Notes: generated by a model from the sequence alone, not told the origin. A DNA stretch of 40,892 nucleotides from Thermodesulfobacteriaceae bacterium (GCA_015494065.1 WGCA01000002.1:1-40892); one strand, 5' to 3'; positions 9,031 to 17,865 are shown, numbered from the stretch's first letter. Numbers and translations are program-made.

Positions 9031-10461
9031 CTAAAAATCCTGACGGGCCAGCTGCCAAACCGGAGCCGCCACGGCCTGATAGATGTCCCGTGCAAAATTG
9101 ACGAATCCCCGAAAACCCGCGTAGGGTCCCTTTTCGTAGGAGTGGGAATTGAGGGTCGGTACCCCGAATTTGCGGACCAAGTATTTTTCCTTGAGCCCGG
9201 TAAGAAAGAGGTCTGGTTTACAGGTCTCAATCATCTCCTCGATCTCAAATTCGTTAGGGTTATCGATGATCAGGGTCCCGGGTTTTACCCGGTGAATGAT
9301 CTTTTCGTAATCTTCCCGGTGGCCAAAAGTGGTCATACAGGCCACTACCTCCATACCGAGTTCTTCCATGACTTTGGGCCAGTGCCAGACACGCGGGGCC
9401 CCGACGTAAATGGCCACCTTTTTGCCTGAAAGCCTTTCGCGATACCATTCAACGGCGGGTTTGATGGCCGTGATTTCTTCCTCGATGATCTCCTCGGCGC
9501 GGCGTCGCATTTTGTCTTCACCAAACCAGGCCGCAACGTCCCGCAGGGCTTTAGCCGTCTGTTCGATCCCGAAGAGGCTCACCCGCAGATAAGGGACCTT
9601 AAAACCCTGTTTGATGAGTTCGGCGATATAAGTAGCAGACCGCTGACAGTGGACGATACTGAGGCTTGCGTCCGGCAATTTGAAGAGATTTTCAAGACGG
9701 GCATTGCCGGTGAAGACGTTCAGGATCCGCAGCCCGAGCTTTTCAAACAGAGGAACAATGACTACTTCGTCCCAGTCGATGTTATATTCTCCGATAATGT
9801 TTACGTCATAAGGGGTCTTTTCTTCCTCCTTGAGGCAGACCTCCGGGTGTTCCTCACGATATTTGAGGAGCCATTTGTAAAACTGGAAGTTAAACTCGTG
9901 GTGTCCTTTGGATTGGGAAACGCCGCAAAACCCCGGAGAGGCACAGGCGAACACCGGTTTACCCACCTCTTTAGAGACCTCACGGGCCACCTGTTCGATG
10001 TCGTCCCCGATAAGGGCCGTGGAACAGGTATTGTAGATAATGGCTCCCCTGGCCCCGGGATTAATACGAAAGGCTTCAAGGAGGGCCTGTTTAAGCTTTT
10101 CTGTGCCCCCAAAAATAATGTCTTCTTCACTCATCGCGGTGGTGTAACAGTGGCGGCGATGGTTGGCTTCGTTTTCAAGTACCCCAGGGCGGGCCCAATT
10201 GTAGCCGTCCCCGAGGTGGCGTCTGGTGCCCCAGGTGTAGTAGCCACAGCCTACCGGGGCGTGAACCAGGTGAATGGCGTCCACGATCGGTCCGCCCACG
10301 ACCCCGCGGGCCCCGGCAAAGGCTCACCCTCGTTCAGTGAGATCGCCTGGTACCGTAGGGGCGTTGCATTGCGGCAGCGTGGAGCGTTCTTCTTCTACGA
10401 TGACCACGTGCTTGAGTCTTTCGGGGATACAGAGGTTACAGCGTAACTGGTGATACGGCAT
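9031..10461 (-). CDS. nifD: nitrogenase alpha subunit NifD with in-frame TGA at the Cys62 position
   Basis: This gene encodes the catalytic alpha chain, 476 residues if TGA codon 46 (10324-10326) is read through. The start at 10461 follows GAGGAGGTGA. The N-terminus (MPYHQLRCNLCIPERLKHVV) resembles VnfD/AnfD and anaerobe NifD. The family motif PG-x-(L/I)-(T/S)-ERG-C-A(Y/F)-x-GA reads here PGDLTERG-[TGA]-AFAGA, so TGA sits exactly on the P-cluster cysteine (Azotobacter alpha-Cys62). Cys72 lies 26 residues on, as Cys88 does from Cys62. Other ligands remain: Cys146 (NTCSTALIGDD), cofactor Cys272 (VHCQRS), the QSKGHH active-site tag and the cofactor His near 439 (SHSYEKGPYAGF). A shorter start at GTG 10299 would drop 54 conserved residues including the ligand. 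Readings, in order: selenocysteine, base-call error, recent nonsense mutation. The VnfD-like motifs leave Mo, V or Fe-only cofactor open, but no vnfG/anfG is present. Confidence 0.9.
10289..10326 (-). promoter_or_regulatory. TGA codon and candidate SECIS hairpin in nifD
   Basis: The first bases (10326-10324) are the in-frame TGA. Directly 3' on the coding strand two competing hairpins can form. One is a perfect 4-bp stem GGUC/GACC with the 7-base loop GUGGGCG (10303-10289), the loop starting 25 bases after TGA. The other is a GC-rich stem around GGCCC/GGGUC with loop GCG (10312-10300), extendable by C8-G28, C9-G27 and G10-U26 counted from TGA. Both satisfy two known bacterial SECIS features: a G at the start of the apical loop and a UGA-to-loop distance of roughly 16-37 bases. 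GC-rich coding DNA forms hairpins easily, so this is suggestive only. Confidence 0.4.
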
Positions 10462-10485
10462 GAGTTCACCTCCTCAAGAATTTGG

Positions 10486-11307
10486 CTAAAGACAAAGAGC
10501 CCCGGGTATACAATCCCCCTGGCCCGGCACACCAAAGGCATCAGCCCGGCAGCGTTTACAGGAAAGGAACTGGGGCATGAAACGAGCAGCCGTCTGACGG
10601 GCTTTACGTATCTGTTGCCCGTTAGGTGGTTTTTGGCCCCGGAAGTCCCCCAGGGGAATGAGGGGAATAATGTTCATGACACTTGCCCCGGCTTCGGCCA
10701 CTAGGCGGGCGATTTCTTCCATTTCGTGGTCGTTCACCCTGGGGACCAGGACGCTGTTGACCTTCACCCGGATGCCCGCCTTTGCAGCCAAGGCTATCCC
10801 CTCAAGCTGGCGTGCCAGAAGCAGAAAAGCCCCTTCGGACCCCAGTAAGCGCCTTTTTCTATCCTGGACAAACTTGACCAGCTTGGCCCCGGTCTCAGGG
10901 GTGGCAGCGCTTACGGTCACCGAGAGGAACTCCACCCCCAAGGCAAGGAGATTAGGAAGCCTTTCCGGCAGAGCAAGCCCGTTGGTGGCAATACAAACCC
11001 GCAGGTGAGGAAAGTGTTTTCGCACTATCCTTAAAGCTTCGAAGGTCTCCTCATTGGCCAGTGCTTCACCAGGACCAGCTATCCCCACCACCTCGATCCT
11101 CGGTTCAAGTTCAAGGGCCCGGGAGACCACCGCCATGACCTCCGCCGGAGTAATCACCCTGGTAGAAATTCCCGGACGAGACTCGTTAAGGCAACCGATC
11201 TTTCGTTCACAGTAAGCACACCGGATATTGCACTGCGGGGCTACGGGTAGATGGAGCCGGCCTACTAGCCGGTGTGCCTGTTCATCAAAACAAGGATGCC
11301 TAATCAT
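10486..11307 (-). CDS. nifB: nitrogenase cofactor radical-SAM enzyme NifB (compact form)
   Basis: A 273-residue radical-SAM enzyme that makes NifB-co, the 8-iron carbide precursor shared by all nitrogenase cofactors. Diagnostic features are HPCF at residues 4-7, the SAM-cluster cysteines Cys26, Cys30 and Cys33 (CNIRCAYC), Cys39, NESRPGI, GIAGPGEALAN and the C-terminal CKRCRADAFG. It lacks the C-terminal NifX-like domain of proteobacterial NifB, as is usual in archaea and many anaerobes. The ATG at 11307 follows AAAGGAGGT. It sits between nifI2 and nifD, 24 bases before the nifD start, so cofactor synthesis and structural genes share one transcript. Confidence 0.93.
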   Translation of the reverse strand: MIRHPCFDEQAHRLVGRLHLPVAPQCNIRCAYCERKIGCLNESRPGISTRVITPAEVMAVVSRALELEPRIEVVGIAGPGEALANEETFEALRIVRKHFPHLRVCIATNGLALPERLPNLLALGVEFLSVTVSAATPETGAKLVKFVQDRKRRLLGSEGAFLLLARQLEGIALAAKAGIRVKVNSVLVPRVNDHEMEEIARLVAEAGASVMNIIPLIPLGDFRGQKPPNGQQIRKARQTAARFMPQFLSCKRCRADAFGVPGQGDCIPGALCL

Positions 11308-11332
11308 TTATGACCTCCTTTCTGTCTGGGCC

Positions 11333-11713
11333 CTAGAAAAGGGCCTCCAGATCCTTTTCACCGGTGCGCACACGCAAACTTTCTTCCACGGGCAGGACGA
11401 AGATCTTCCCGTCCCCGTGCTGACCGGTTTGATTTACTCGGATGATGGCGGCGACGACCTTTTCCACCATGGTCTGAGGCACCACGGCTATGATGAGACG
11501 TTTGGGAATAAAGGCCATCGGGGCCTCTTCGGCACGTTTGATTATCTCTGCGCTTACCCGGTAGGCCAGTTCCGGAATTCGGCCTCCCTGTTTACCCCGA
11601 CCGTAGACCTTGAGCGCCGTGAACGCGGGAAGCCCCATCTCCGCCAGGGCTTTTTTGGTGGCCAACATCTTGGTCGGACGCACTATGGCCATAATTTCGC
11701 AGAGCTTGCCCAT
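11333..11713 (-). CDS. nifI2: PII-like nitrogenase regulator NifI2
   Basis: A 126-residue PII-superfamily protein. It has the PII core with GRGKQGG before the T-loop and TGQHGDGKIFVLPVEESLRVRTGE at the C-terminal signature. The T-loop carries the long insertion typical of NifI2 (about residues 43-68). In methanogens NifI1 and NifI2 form a complex that blocks the NifDK-NifH interaction when 2-oxoglutarate is low, switching nitrogenase off after ammonia addition. The start ATG at 11713 follows AGGAGGC, 10 bases after nifI1. Placement inside the nif operon directly after nifI1 makes the assignment secure. Confidence 0.92.
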   Translation of the reverse strand: MGKLCEIMAIVRPTKMLATKKALAEMGLPAFTALKVYGRGKQGGRIPELAYRVSAEIIKRAEEAPMAFIPKRLIIAVVPQTMVEKVVAAIIRVNQTGQHGDGKIFVLPVEESLRVRTGEKDLEALF

Positions 11714-11723
11714 GGTCTGCCTC

Positions 11724-12041
11724 CTAAAGTTCGGGTTGTCCGGTACGGATGGTCCAGGCCCCCTTCACCGGCAGCACAAAGATTTTGCCGTCACCGAAAC
11801 GCCCGGTGCGGGCGTTCTCCATAATGGTCTCACAGACCCGGGCCACGGCCTCATCCTCCACTACCAGGAGGAGCATAGTCTTTTGCAGTTCGTCGTAGAC
11901 GATCTCCCCTAGGGTGAGACCGCCTTGTTTGCCGCGGCCCACCACGTCGATTCTGGTAAGGGCCAGAAATCCGGCCTCTTCTAGGGCGTCTATTACCTTC
12001 TGGGTCTTTTCTGGTCTGATAACGGCCTTGATCATCTTCAT
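11724..12041 (-). CDS. nifI1: PII-like nitrogenase regulator NifI1
   Basis: A 105-residue PII-family protein with VIRPEKTQKVIDALEEAG, VVGRGKQGGL and TGRFGDGKIFVLPV signatures, the partner of NifI2 in post-translational switch-off of dinitrogenase. The ATG at 12041 was chosen because GGAGG lies 8 bases upstream; a GTG three codons earlier (12050) would directly abut that site. The gene follows nifH after about 15 bases. The nifH-nifI1-nifI2 order is the arrangement known from methanogens and anaerobic bacteria. Confidence 0.92.
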   Translation of the reverse strand: MKMIKAVIRPEKTQKVIDALEEAGFLALTRIDVVGRGKQGGLTLGEIVYDELQKTMLLLVVEDEAVARVCETIMENARTGRFGDGKIFVLPVKGAWTIRTGQPEL

Positions 12042-12056
12042 CTTTTTCACCTCCGT

Positions 12057-13031
<975 letters not shown>

Positions 13032-13046
13032 CTAAGTTTTCTCAGC

Positions 13047-13062
13047 AGGCACGGCGCTTGCT
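13047..13062 (+). promoter_or_regulatory. sigma-54-like promoter before nifV
   Basis: AGGCACGGCGCTTGCT matches the sigma-54 pattern (T)GGCACG-N4-TTGCT at all key positions except the first base, with GG and GC 12 apart. The predicted start near 13073 is only about 4 bases before the nifV ATG, which would give an almost leaderless mRNA. It points away from the nifH promoter, so one intergenic region of under 200 bases would drive both nif transcripts. Confidence 0.6.
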
Positions 13063-13076
13063 AATTAACCCTTTTG

Positions 13077-14192
13077 ATGGCGGTCTTAGACACTACTCTT
13101 AGAGAGGGGGAACAGCGCTGGGGGATCTATTTCTCAACCAAAGTGCGCCGCGAGATTGTCCGGCGCCTGGTGGCTTTGGGGGTGGAAGAGATCGAGCTCG
13201 GGACCGTGGGCTGTCATCAGGACCTCGTGGCACTTGCGGCCTTCGTGCGGGAAATGTCTCCCGGTCTGCCGGTAAGCGTTTGGTCCCCCTTAAGAACCGA
13301 GGATCTCCGTGCCGCTATGTCCCTGGGGGCGATGCGCCTAAACCTTGGGGTGCCAGTCTCTCCTCTTCAGCGTGAACGGCGCCTGGGGCTTGGTCGGCAA
13401 GAACTTATTAAACGCGTGAAACATGTGGTAAGGCTTGCGGCAGATCTCTTTCCTTACGTAAGCCTGGGGCTTGAGGACGCCTCCCGTACCGAAAAAGATT
13501 TCCTCCTGGAAGTGGGACACGCGGCTTTTAGCGCCGGGGCCAGGCGTTTGCGCCTTTCCGATACCCTGGGGATACTTGAGCCCGTAGAAGTTATGCGCCT
13601 GGTACACTCCTTTAAAGAGAGCCTCCCTGGGGTGGAACTTGCCTTCCACGCTCATAACGACTTCGGTCTGGCTACCGCCAACGCCCTTACCGCCCTCTCA
13701 GCCGGGGCAGACTGGGTGGATGCCAGCGTACTCGGCCTGGGAGAAAGGGCCGGGATCGCACGTCTTGAGGAAATTCTAGCTTATCTTTATTTACGAAAAG
13801 GTAAAATCCACTATCGAATCCAACTCTTGCCGGAACTATGCCATTTTGTGTCCTGGCACGCCGGAGACCCCTGTTCGGAATTTAAACCCATCGTCGGACG
13901 CAAGCTCTTTTATTGCGAAACGGGCCTCCACGTAGAGGCCCTCTATAAGACCCCGGCGCTTTATGAACCCTTTCCGCCAGAATTGTTCGGTCTTGAGCGG
14001 CGTCTGGGGCTGGGGGCCAAAAGTGGCCGGGCGGCCCTTAAACATATGCTGGAACGCCTGGGATTACGCTTGAGACACCAAGAACTTTTAGTACTCCTGG
14101 AAGAAGTACGTCGAAGGTCGAGGGAATGTGGCCGTCCCCTCTCTGAAAAAGAGCTCCGGGAGCTGGCTAACAAGGAAAAAATTGTCTCTTAA
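13077..14192 (+). CDS. nifV: homocitrate synthase NifV
   Basis: A 371-residue member of the DRE-TIM metallolyase family (homocitrate/isopropylmalate synthases). It condenses acetyl-CoA with 2-oxoglutarate to homocitrate, the organic ligand of the Mo (or V) nitrogenase cofactor. The N-terminal DTTLREGEQ (residues 5-13) holds the metal-binding Asp and catalytic Arg. HAHNDFGLATAN provides the metal-binding histidines and GLGERAG completes the active site. The length matches NifV and is shorter than leucine-pathway LeuA. ATG 13077 is preferred over TTG 13074. No clear ribosome-binding site is seen, in keeping with the very close promoter. Context beside nifH and nifA supports NifV over lysine-pathway homocitrate synthase. 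Confidence 0.85.
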   Translation: MAVLDTTLREGEQRWGIYFSTKVRREIVRRLVALGVEEIELGTVGCHQDLVALAAFVREMSPGLPVSVWSPLRTEDLRAAMSLGAMRLNLGVPVSPLQRERRLGLGRQELIKRVKHVVRLAADLFPYVSLGLEDASRTEKDFLLEVGHAAFSAGARRLRLSDTLGILEPVEVMRLVHSFKESLPGVELAFHAHNDFGLATANALTALSAGADWVDASVLGLGERAGIARLEEILAYLYLRKGKIHYRIQLLPELCHFVSWHAGDPCSEFKPIVGRKLFYCETGLHVEALYKTPALYEPFPPELFGLERRLGLGAKSGRAALKHMLERLGLRLRHQELLVLLEEVRRRSRECGRPLSEKELRELANKEKIVS

Positions 14193-14195
14193 TTT

Positions 14196-14211
14196 TTAAC
14201 AAAATTGTTAA
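14196..14211. promoter_or_regulatory. TTAACA-N4-TGTTAA palindrome at the nifA start
   Basis: A perfect inverted repeat with 6-base arms fills the gap between nifV and nifA and overlaps the first base of the nifA start codon. The same half-sites recur upstream of amtB with a wider spacer. It may be an operator for autoregulation of nifA or an RNA element at its translation start. Confidence 0.4.
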
Positions 14212-15728
14212 TGCAAATCGAGGCCCTAAAACTAGAAGTCCTTTACGCCACCCATGGCCTTATTGGTCAGGCCCTGGAACTTGAAGAGGCCCTGCGGGAA
14301 ATTTTACGCATCCTGGCGGAAAAACTCGAGATGGCCCGGGCCGCGGTAGCTCTCTATGACGAGGAAGCAGGTCATCTTCGTATCCGGGCCTCCTTTGGCC
14401 TAAGCCCGCAAGAAGAAAGGCGTGGGATCTACCAGATAGGCGAGGGGGTGACGGGCAAGGTCTTTGAGACCGGTGAAGCAGTTGCGGTGGCGGATATCCG
14501 TCAAGAACCCTTTTTCCTCAACCGCACCCGGGCCCGACCTTCAAAAGAAAGGATCTCCTTTATAGCCGTGCCCATCAGATTCGGGGAGGAGACCCACGGG
14601 GTACTCTGGGTGGACCGGCTCTTCCACCTCGGGGTACCTCTTGAGGAAGACGTCCGCTTCCTTGAGGTCATCGCCTTCTTTGTGGGGCAGCTTGTGGGTC
14701 TGGCCCGCAAGGTAGCGGATCGTGAAAAGGCTCTGCGGGCCGAAAACTTTGCCCTGCGCACGGAGCTTACCACGCGTTTGAGCGATTTTCTTTGGGGTTC
14801 CAAGAGTCCGGCGATGAGGGAAGTCCTCAACCTGGTACGCCAGGTAGCGCCCACCCGGGCCACGGTACTCCTCCTCGGGGAATCCGGTACCGGAAAGACC
14901 CTTACCGCTCGCCTTATTCATGAACTAAGCCCTCGCCGGAAAGGGCCCTTCCTCAAGGTGGATTGCACCGCCCTGCCCGAAAACCTTCTGGAAGCCGAAC
15001 TTTTCGGGTACGAACGGGGGGCCTTTACCGGGGCAGACCGGGCCAAACCCGGACGCTTGGAACTTGCGGAAGGGGGAACGGTCTTCCTGGACGAGATCGG
15101 TGAACTCCCCCTCAGCCTTCAGGGAAAGCTTCTGCGCTTTATCCAGGAACGGGAATTTGAACGTCTGGGAGGGCGACGTACCATCCAGGTGGACGTACGC
15201 CTCATCGCGGCGACCAATAGAGACCTTGAAACCCTGGTAAAGGAGGGGCTCTTTCGCGAAGATCTCTATTTCCGGCTCCAGGTCTTCCCGATAAAGCTTC
15301 CTCCCCTCCGGGAAAGGCAGGAAGACCTTCCTGGACTAATAGAGTTCCTCCTCCGCAAGCTTGAAAAAGATTATCACCGGCGGCTGAGCTTTAGCCCGGA
15401 GGCCCTGGAACTCCTTTGCCAGTACCACTGGCCAGGAAACATCCGGGAACTCGAAAACTTACTGGAAAGACTGCTTATCACCGCCAAGGGACCGGTACGC
15501 CCCGAATTTCTGCGGCGTTTTCTGGCCACCAAACCCGGCCACCAATTACGTCCCCGGAAGGAACCCTCTCCTGAAGAAATCCGTGCGGCCCTGGAAAAAC
15601 ACGATTTTGTGATCGCCAGGGCCGCCAAAGAACTCGGCCTTACCTTTCGTCAGCTCCGTTACCGCCTTCAAAAACTGGGACTAGACCGCGAGATCACCCC
15701 CCGTCGAGGACGCCCCCCGCAAAAGTGA
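14211..15728 (+). CDS. nifA: NifA-type sigma-54 activator (GAF-AAA-Fis)
   Basis: A 505-residue enhancer-binding protein. Residues about 10-165 form a GAF sensor domain. Residues about 195-420 form the sigma-54-interacting AAA+ ATPase, with Walker A GESGTGKT (223-230) and the sigma-54 contact loop GAFTGAD (270-276). A Fis-type helix-turn-helix ends the protein (RAAKELGLTFRQLRYRLQKLG). The GAF-AAA-Fis order and location between nifV and amtB point to NifA, which would activate the sigma-54 promoters of nifH and nifV. It lacks the Cys-rich interdomain linker of oxygen-sensitive rhizobial NifA. ATG 14211 was chosen over TTG 14205. It starts 18 bases after nifV, so it is probably co-transcribed with it. 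Confidence 0.85.
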   Translation: MQIEALKLEVLYATHGLIGQALELEEALREILRILAEKLEMARAAVALYDEEAGHLRIRASFGLSPQEERRGIYQIGEGVTGKVFETGEAVAVADIRQEPFFLNRTRARPSKERISFIAVPIRFGEETHGVLWVDRLFHLGVPLEEDVRFLEVIAFFVGQLVGLARKVADREKALRAENFALRTELTTRLSDFLWGSKSPAMREVLNLVRQVAPTRATVLLLGESGTGKTLTARLIHELSPRRKGPFLKVDCTALPENLLEAELFGYERGAFTGADRAKPGRLELAEGGTVFLDEIGELPLSLQGKLLRFIQEREFERLGGRRTIQVDVRLIAATNRDLETLVKEGLFREDLYFRLQVFPIKLPPLRERQEDLPGLIEFLLRKLEKDYHRRLSFSPEALELLCQYHWPGNIRELENLLERLLITAKGPVRPEFLRRFLATKPGHQLRPRKEPSPEEIRAALEKHDFVIARAAKELGLTFRQLRYRLQKLGLDREITPRRGRPPQK

Positions 15729-15768
15729 TCCTCACCACCAATATTTTGTCATTTTTGTCAAATTAAAA

Positions 15769-15792
15769 CTTAACAAAAATGGCAATGTTAAG
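15769..15792. promoter_or_regulatory. CTTAACA-N10-TGTTAAG palindrome upstream of amtB
   Basis: Perfect 7-base arms with a 10-base spacer, centred about 106 bases upstream of the predicted amtB transcription start, the usual distance for a sigma-54 enhancer site. The half-sites match those of the palindrome at the nifA start. The arrangement is ACA-N10-TGT, the reverse of the classic NifA site TGT-N10-ACA. Confidence 0.5.
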
Positions 15793-15860
15793 ACAAACTC
15801 TTTAAGTCCCTTCAAGAAACATCTCTGCCTATCAACCGTTTCAAGGCTTTCTGACATGAG

Positions 15861-15876
15861 TGGCATTTAAGTTGCT
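15861..15876 (+). promoter_or_regulatory. sigma-54 promoter of amtB-glnK
   Basis: TGGCATTTAAGTTGCT fits the sigma-54 -24/-12 consensus with GG and GC 12 bases apart. Predicted start near 15887, 26 bases before the amtB ATG, with a GAGGAGGT ribosome-binding site between. This places ammonium uptake under nitrogen control independent of nifA read-through. Confidence 0.85.
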
Positions 15877-15912
15877 TTTTACAGGAAGAAAAAATTTTGA
15901 GGAGGTTCAAGG

Positions 15913-17274
15913 ATGAGTAGGCGGTTTTTGGTTGGTTCGTTGTTTCTAGCCACCGTGCTTGCGGGAACGGCCCTGGCCGGTGACCCTACGGGGGCTGAAA
16001 CCCTGAAGGGGGACCCGGGGCTACCCGTAGATTACGTCTGGGTCTTGGTCTGTGGCTTCTTGGTGATGTTCATGCAGGCGGGGTTTGCCTGTGTGGAGGC
16101 CGGTTTCTGCCGGGCCAAAAACACCACCAATCTTCTCACCAAAAATCTCATGGATTTTGCCGTAGGCGCCCTGGCCTTCTGGGCCGTGGGTTTTGCCCTG
16201 ATCACCGGTAATGATTGGAAAGGCCTTTTGGGGACTTCGGGTTTTTTCCTGGCCGGAGACGGCTATGATGTCGGACAGTACCTCTCCTTCTTCTGGCAAA
16301 TGGTCTTTGCGGCTACCGCGGCCACCATTGTTTCCGGAGCCGTGGCGGAAAGGATCAAATTTCAGGCCTACCTCCTCTATTCCCTAGTGATCACCGGTTT
16401 CATCTATCCCGTTTACGCCCATTGGGTCTGGGGTGGGGGTTGGCTCTCCAAAATTCCTTTCGGTTTAGGCCACCTGGACTTTGCCGGCTCCGGGGTGGTA
16501 CACGCCCTGGGAGGCATCGTTGGCCTGGCTGGGGCCATAGTTTTGGGACCGAGGTTTGGGAAGTTCGACAAAAACGGTAAACCACGGGCCATCCCCGGGC
16601 ACAATATTCCTCTGGCGGCCCTGGGGGTCTTTATCCTCTGGTTTGGCTGGTACGGCTTCAACCCGGGTTCCACCTTTTCGGCCCATCATTTACGCATCTC
16701 GGTCATAGCCGTAAACACTACCCTGGCGGCCGCGGCGGCCTGTCTTACGGCTCTCCTCATCGTGTTAGCCAAGACCAAAAAGTTCGACCTGGGTATGGCC
16801 TTAAACGGGGTGCTGGCGGGACTGGTGGCCATTACCGCCCCCTGCGCCTGGGTGGAAAGCTGGGCTTCCGTGGTCATCGGGATAATAGCCGGAATCGTCC
16901 TGGTGGCGGGGGTATATCTCCTTGAGGCCCTAAAGATCGATGATCCCGTTGGGGCCGTTCCGGTACACGGTTTTAACGGTCTGTGGGGTCTTATCGCCGT
17001 AGGAATTTTTGCCGACGGAACTTACGGCAATTACGCTATCGAACCCCCCTTCGTCAAGGGCCTGCTTTATGGAGGCGGCATAGAACAGCTCATCGCCCAG
17101 TTAATCGGAGCAGCGGCCCTCTTCGTCTGGGCGTTTGGTACGGGGTTTGTCCTTTTCAAACTACTTGATTTCTTCCTTGGCATTCGCGTCTCCCCACAAG
17201 AAGAAATCCAGGGACTTGACGTCTTTGAACACGGCACCCCTGCGTATCCCGAATTTTACACCATCAGGAGGTAA
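15913..17274 (+). CDS. amtB: ammonium transporter AmtB
   Basis: A 453-residue Amt/Mep/Rh-family channel for ammonium uptake at the inner membrane. It has a cleavable signal peptide (residues 1-22, ending ALA) as in E. coli AmtB, then eleven predicted membrane helices. The signature DFAGSGVVHALGG contains the conserved Asp and first pore His, and VPVHGFNGLWG the second pore His. The ATG follows GAGGAGGTTCAAGG. A PII gene starts 3 bases downstream, the standard amtB-glnK pair in which PII plugs the channel when ammonium is plentiful. Confidence 0.95.
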   Translation: MSRRFLVGSLFLATVLAGTALAGDPTGAETLKGDPGLPVDYVWVLVCGFLVMFMQAGFACVEAGFCRAKNTTNLLTKNLMDFAVGALAFWAVGFALITGNDWKGLLGTSGFFLAGDGYDVGQYLSFFWQMVFAATAATIVSGAVAERIKFQAYLLYSLVITGFIYPVYAHWVWGGGWLSKIPFGLGHLDFAGSGVVHALGGIVGLAGAIVLGPRFGKFDKNGKPRAIPGHNIPLAALGVFILWFGWYGFNPGSTFSAHHLRISVIAVNTTLAAAAACLTALLIVLAKTKKFDLGMALNGVLAGLVAITAPCAWVESWASVVIGIIAGIVLVAGVYLLEALKIDDPVGAVPVHGFNGLWGLIAVGIFADGTYGNYAIEPPFVKGLLYGGGIEQLIAQLIGAAALFVWAFGTGFVLFKLLDFFLGIRVSPQEEIQGLDVFEHGTPAYPEFYTIRR

Positions 17275-17277
17275 AGA

Positions 17278-17616
17278 ATGAGAGAGATAAGAGCGGTTAT
17301 CAGACCGGAAAAACTGCAGGAAGTACTTAGCGCCCTGGAGAAAGCGGGCTCCCCCGGGGTTACCGTCTATCAGGTGGAGGGCCACGGCCGCCAGGCCGGT
17401 ATCGTAGAACAATTCCGGGGCCGGGAGTTTCGACTGGATCTCCTTCCAAAGGCCGAAATTCGCGTAGTCTGTCGGGAAGAGGAAGTCGAAAACCTCATCC
17501 AAGCCATAGCCTCGGCGGCCCGCACCGGCGAAATAGGTGACGGAAAGATCTTTGTTTACCCGGTGCTTGAGGCCGTAAGGATCCGCTCAGGCGAAAGGGG
17601 CGAAAAGGCTATTTAA
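17278..17616 (+). CDS. glnK: PII signal protein GlnK without the uridylylation tyrosine
   Basis: A 112-residue PII protein with the signatures GHGRQAG (T-loop entry) and TGEIGDGKIFVYPV (C-terminal). It should bind ATP/ADP and 2-oxoglutarate and regulate the adjacent AmtB. Aligned gap-free to E. coli GlnB, position 51 is Phe (RGREF instead of RGAEY) and position 46 is also Phe, so the tyrosine uridylylated by GlnD is missing. Control is therefore probably by ligand binding alone. The start has an AGGAGG site just after the amtB stop. Confidence 0.93.
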   Translation: MREIRAVIRPEKLQEVLSALEKAGSPGVTVYQVEGHGRQAGIVEQFRGREFRLDLLPKAEIRVVCREEEVENLIQAIASAARTGEIGDGKIFVYPVLEAVRIRSGERGEKAI

Positions 17617-17771
17617 GCCAGGGCCTATCCGGACCCGACGACCCCGGAGACGAATTTTCAGATTGGCTTTACATGCAACTTGGGGCCGAGGTGAGTAACC
17701 CGCTTGAAAAGTATTTTAAGGATACCGATGATCTCCTGGAAAATGGCTCCTGGGATAATCAGCACGAGAAT

Positions 17772-17800
17772 GGGAGGCCGAAACATTGGCCTCCCCCTTT
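17772..17800 (+). terminator. hairpin terminator after glnK
   Basis: Perfect 8-bp stem GGGAGGCC/GGCCTCCC with an 8-base loop, followed by CC and a short T run. It ends the amtB-glnK transcript before the two-component genes. The T tract is short, so termination may be partial. Confidence 0.6.
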
Positions 17801-17865
17801 GAATTTCACGTCCAAAAGGTTTAGCTTCGGCGGCAAACCCTCCCAAACGTGCTATCTTTTAAAGC

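Noticed and set aside
9031-10299. nifD starting at GTG 10299 as a normal shorter gene
   Set aside because: It would begin inside a conserved segment, lose 54 residues including the P-cluster ligand, and has no suitable ribosome-binding site, whereas ATG 10461 has an excellent one and a family-typical N-terminus.
17640-17690. Possible sigma-54 element TGGCTTTACATGC before the response regulator
   Set aside because: GG and GC are only 10 bases apart, not the required 12.
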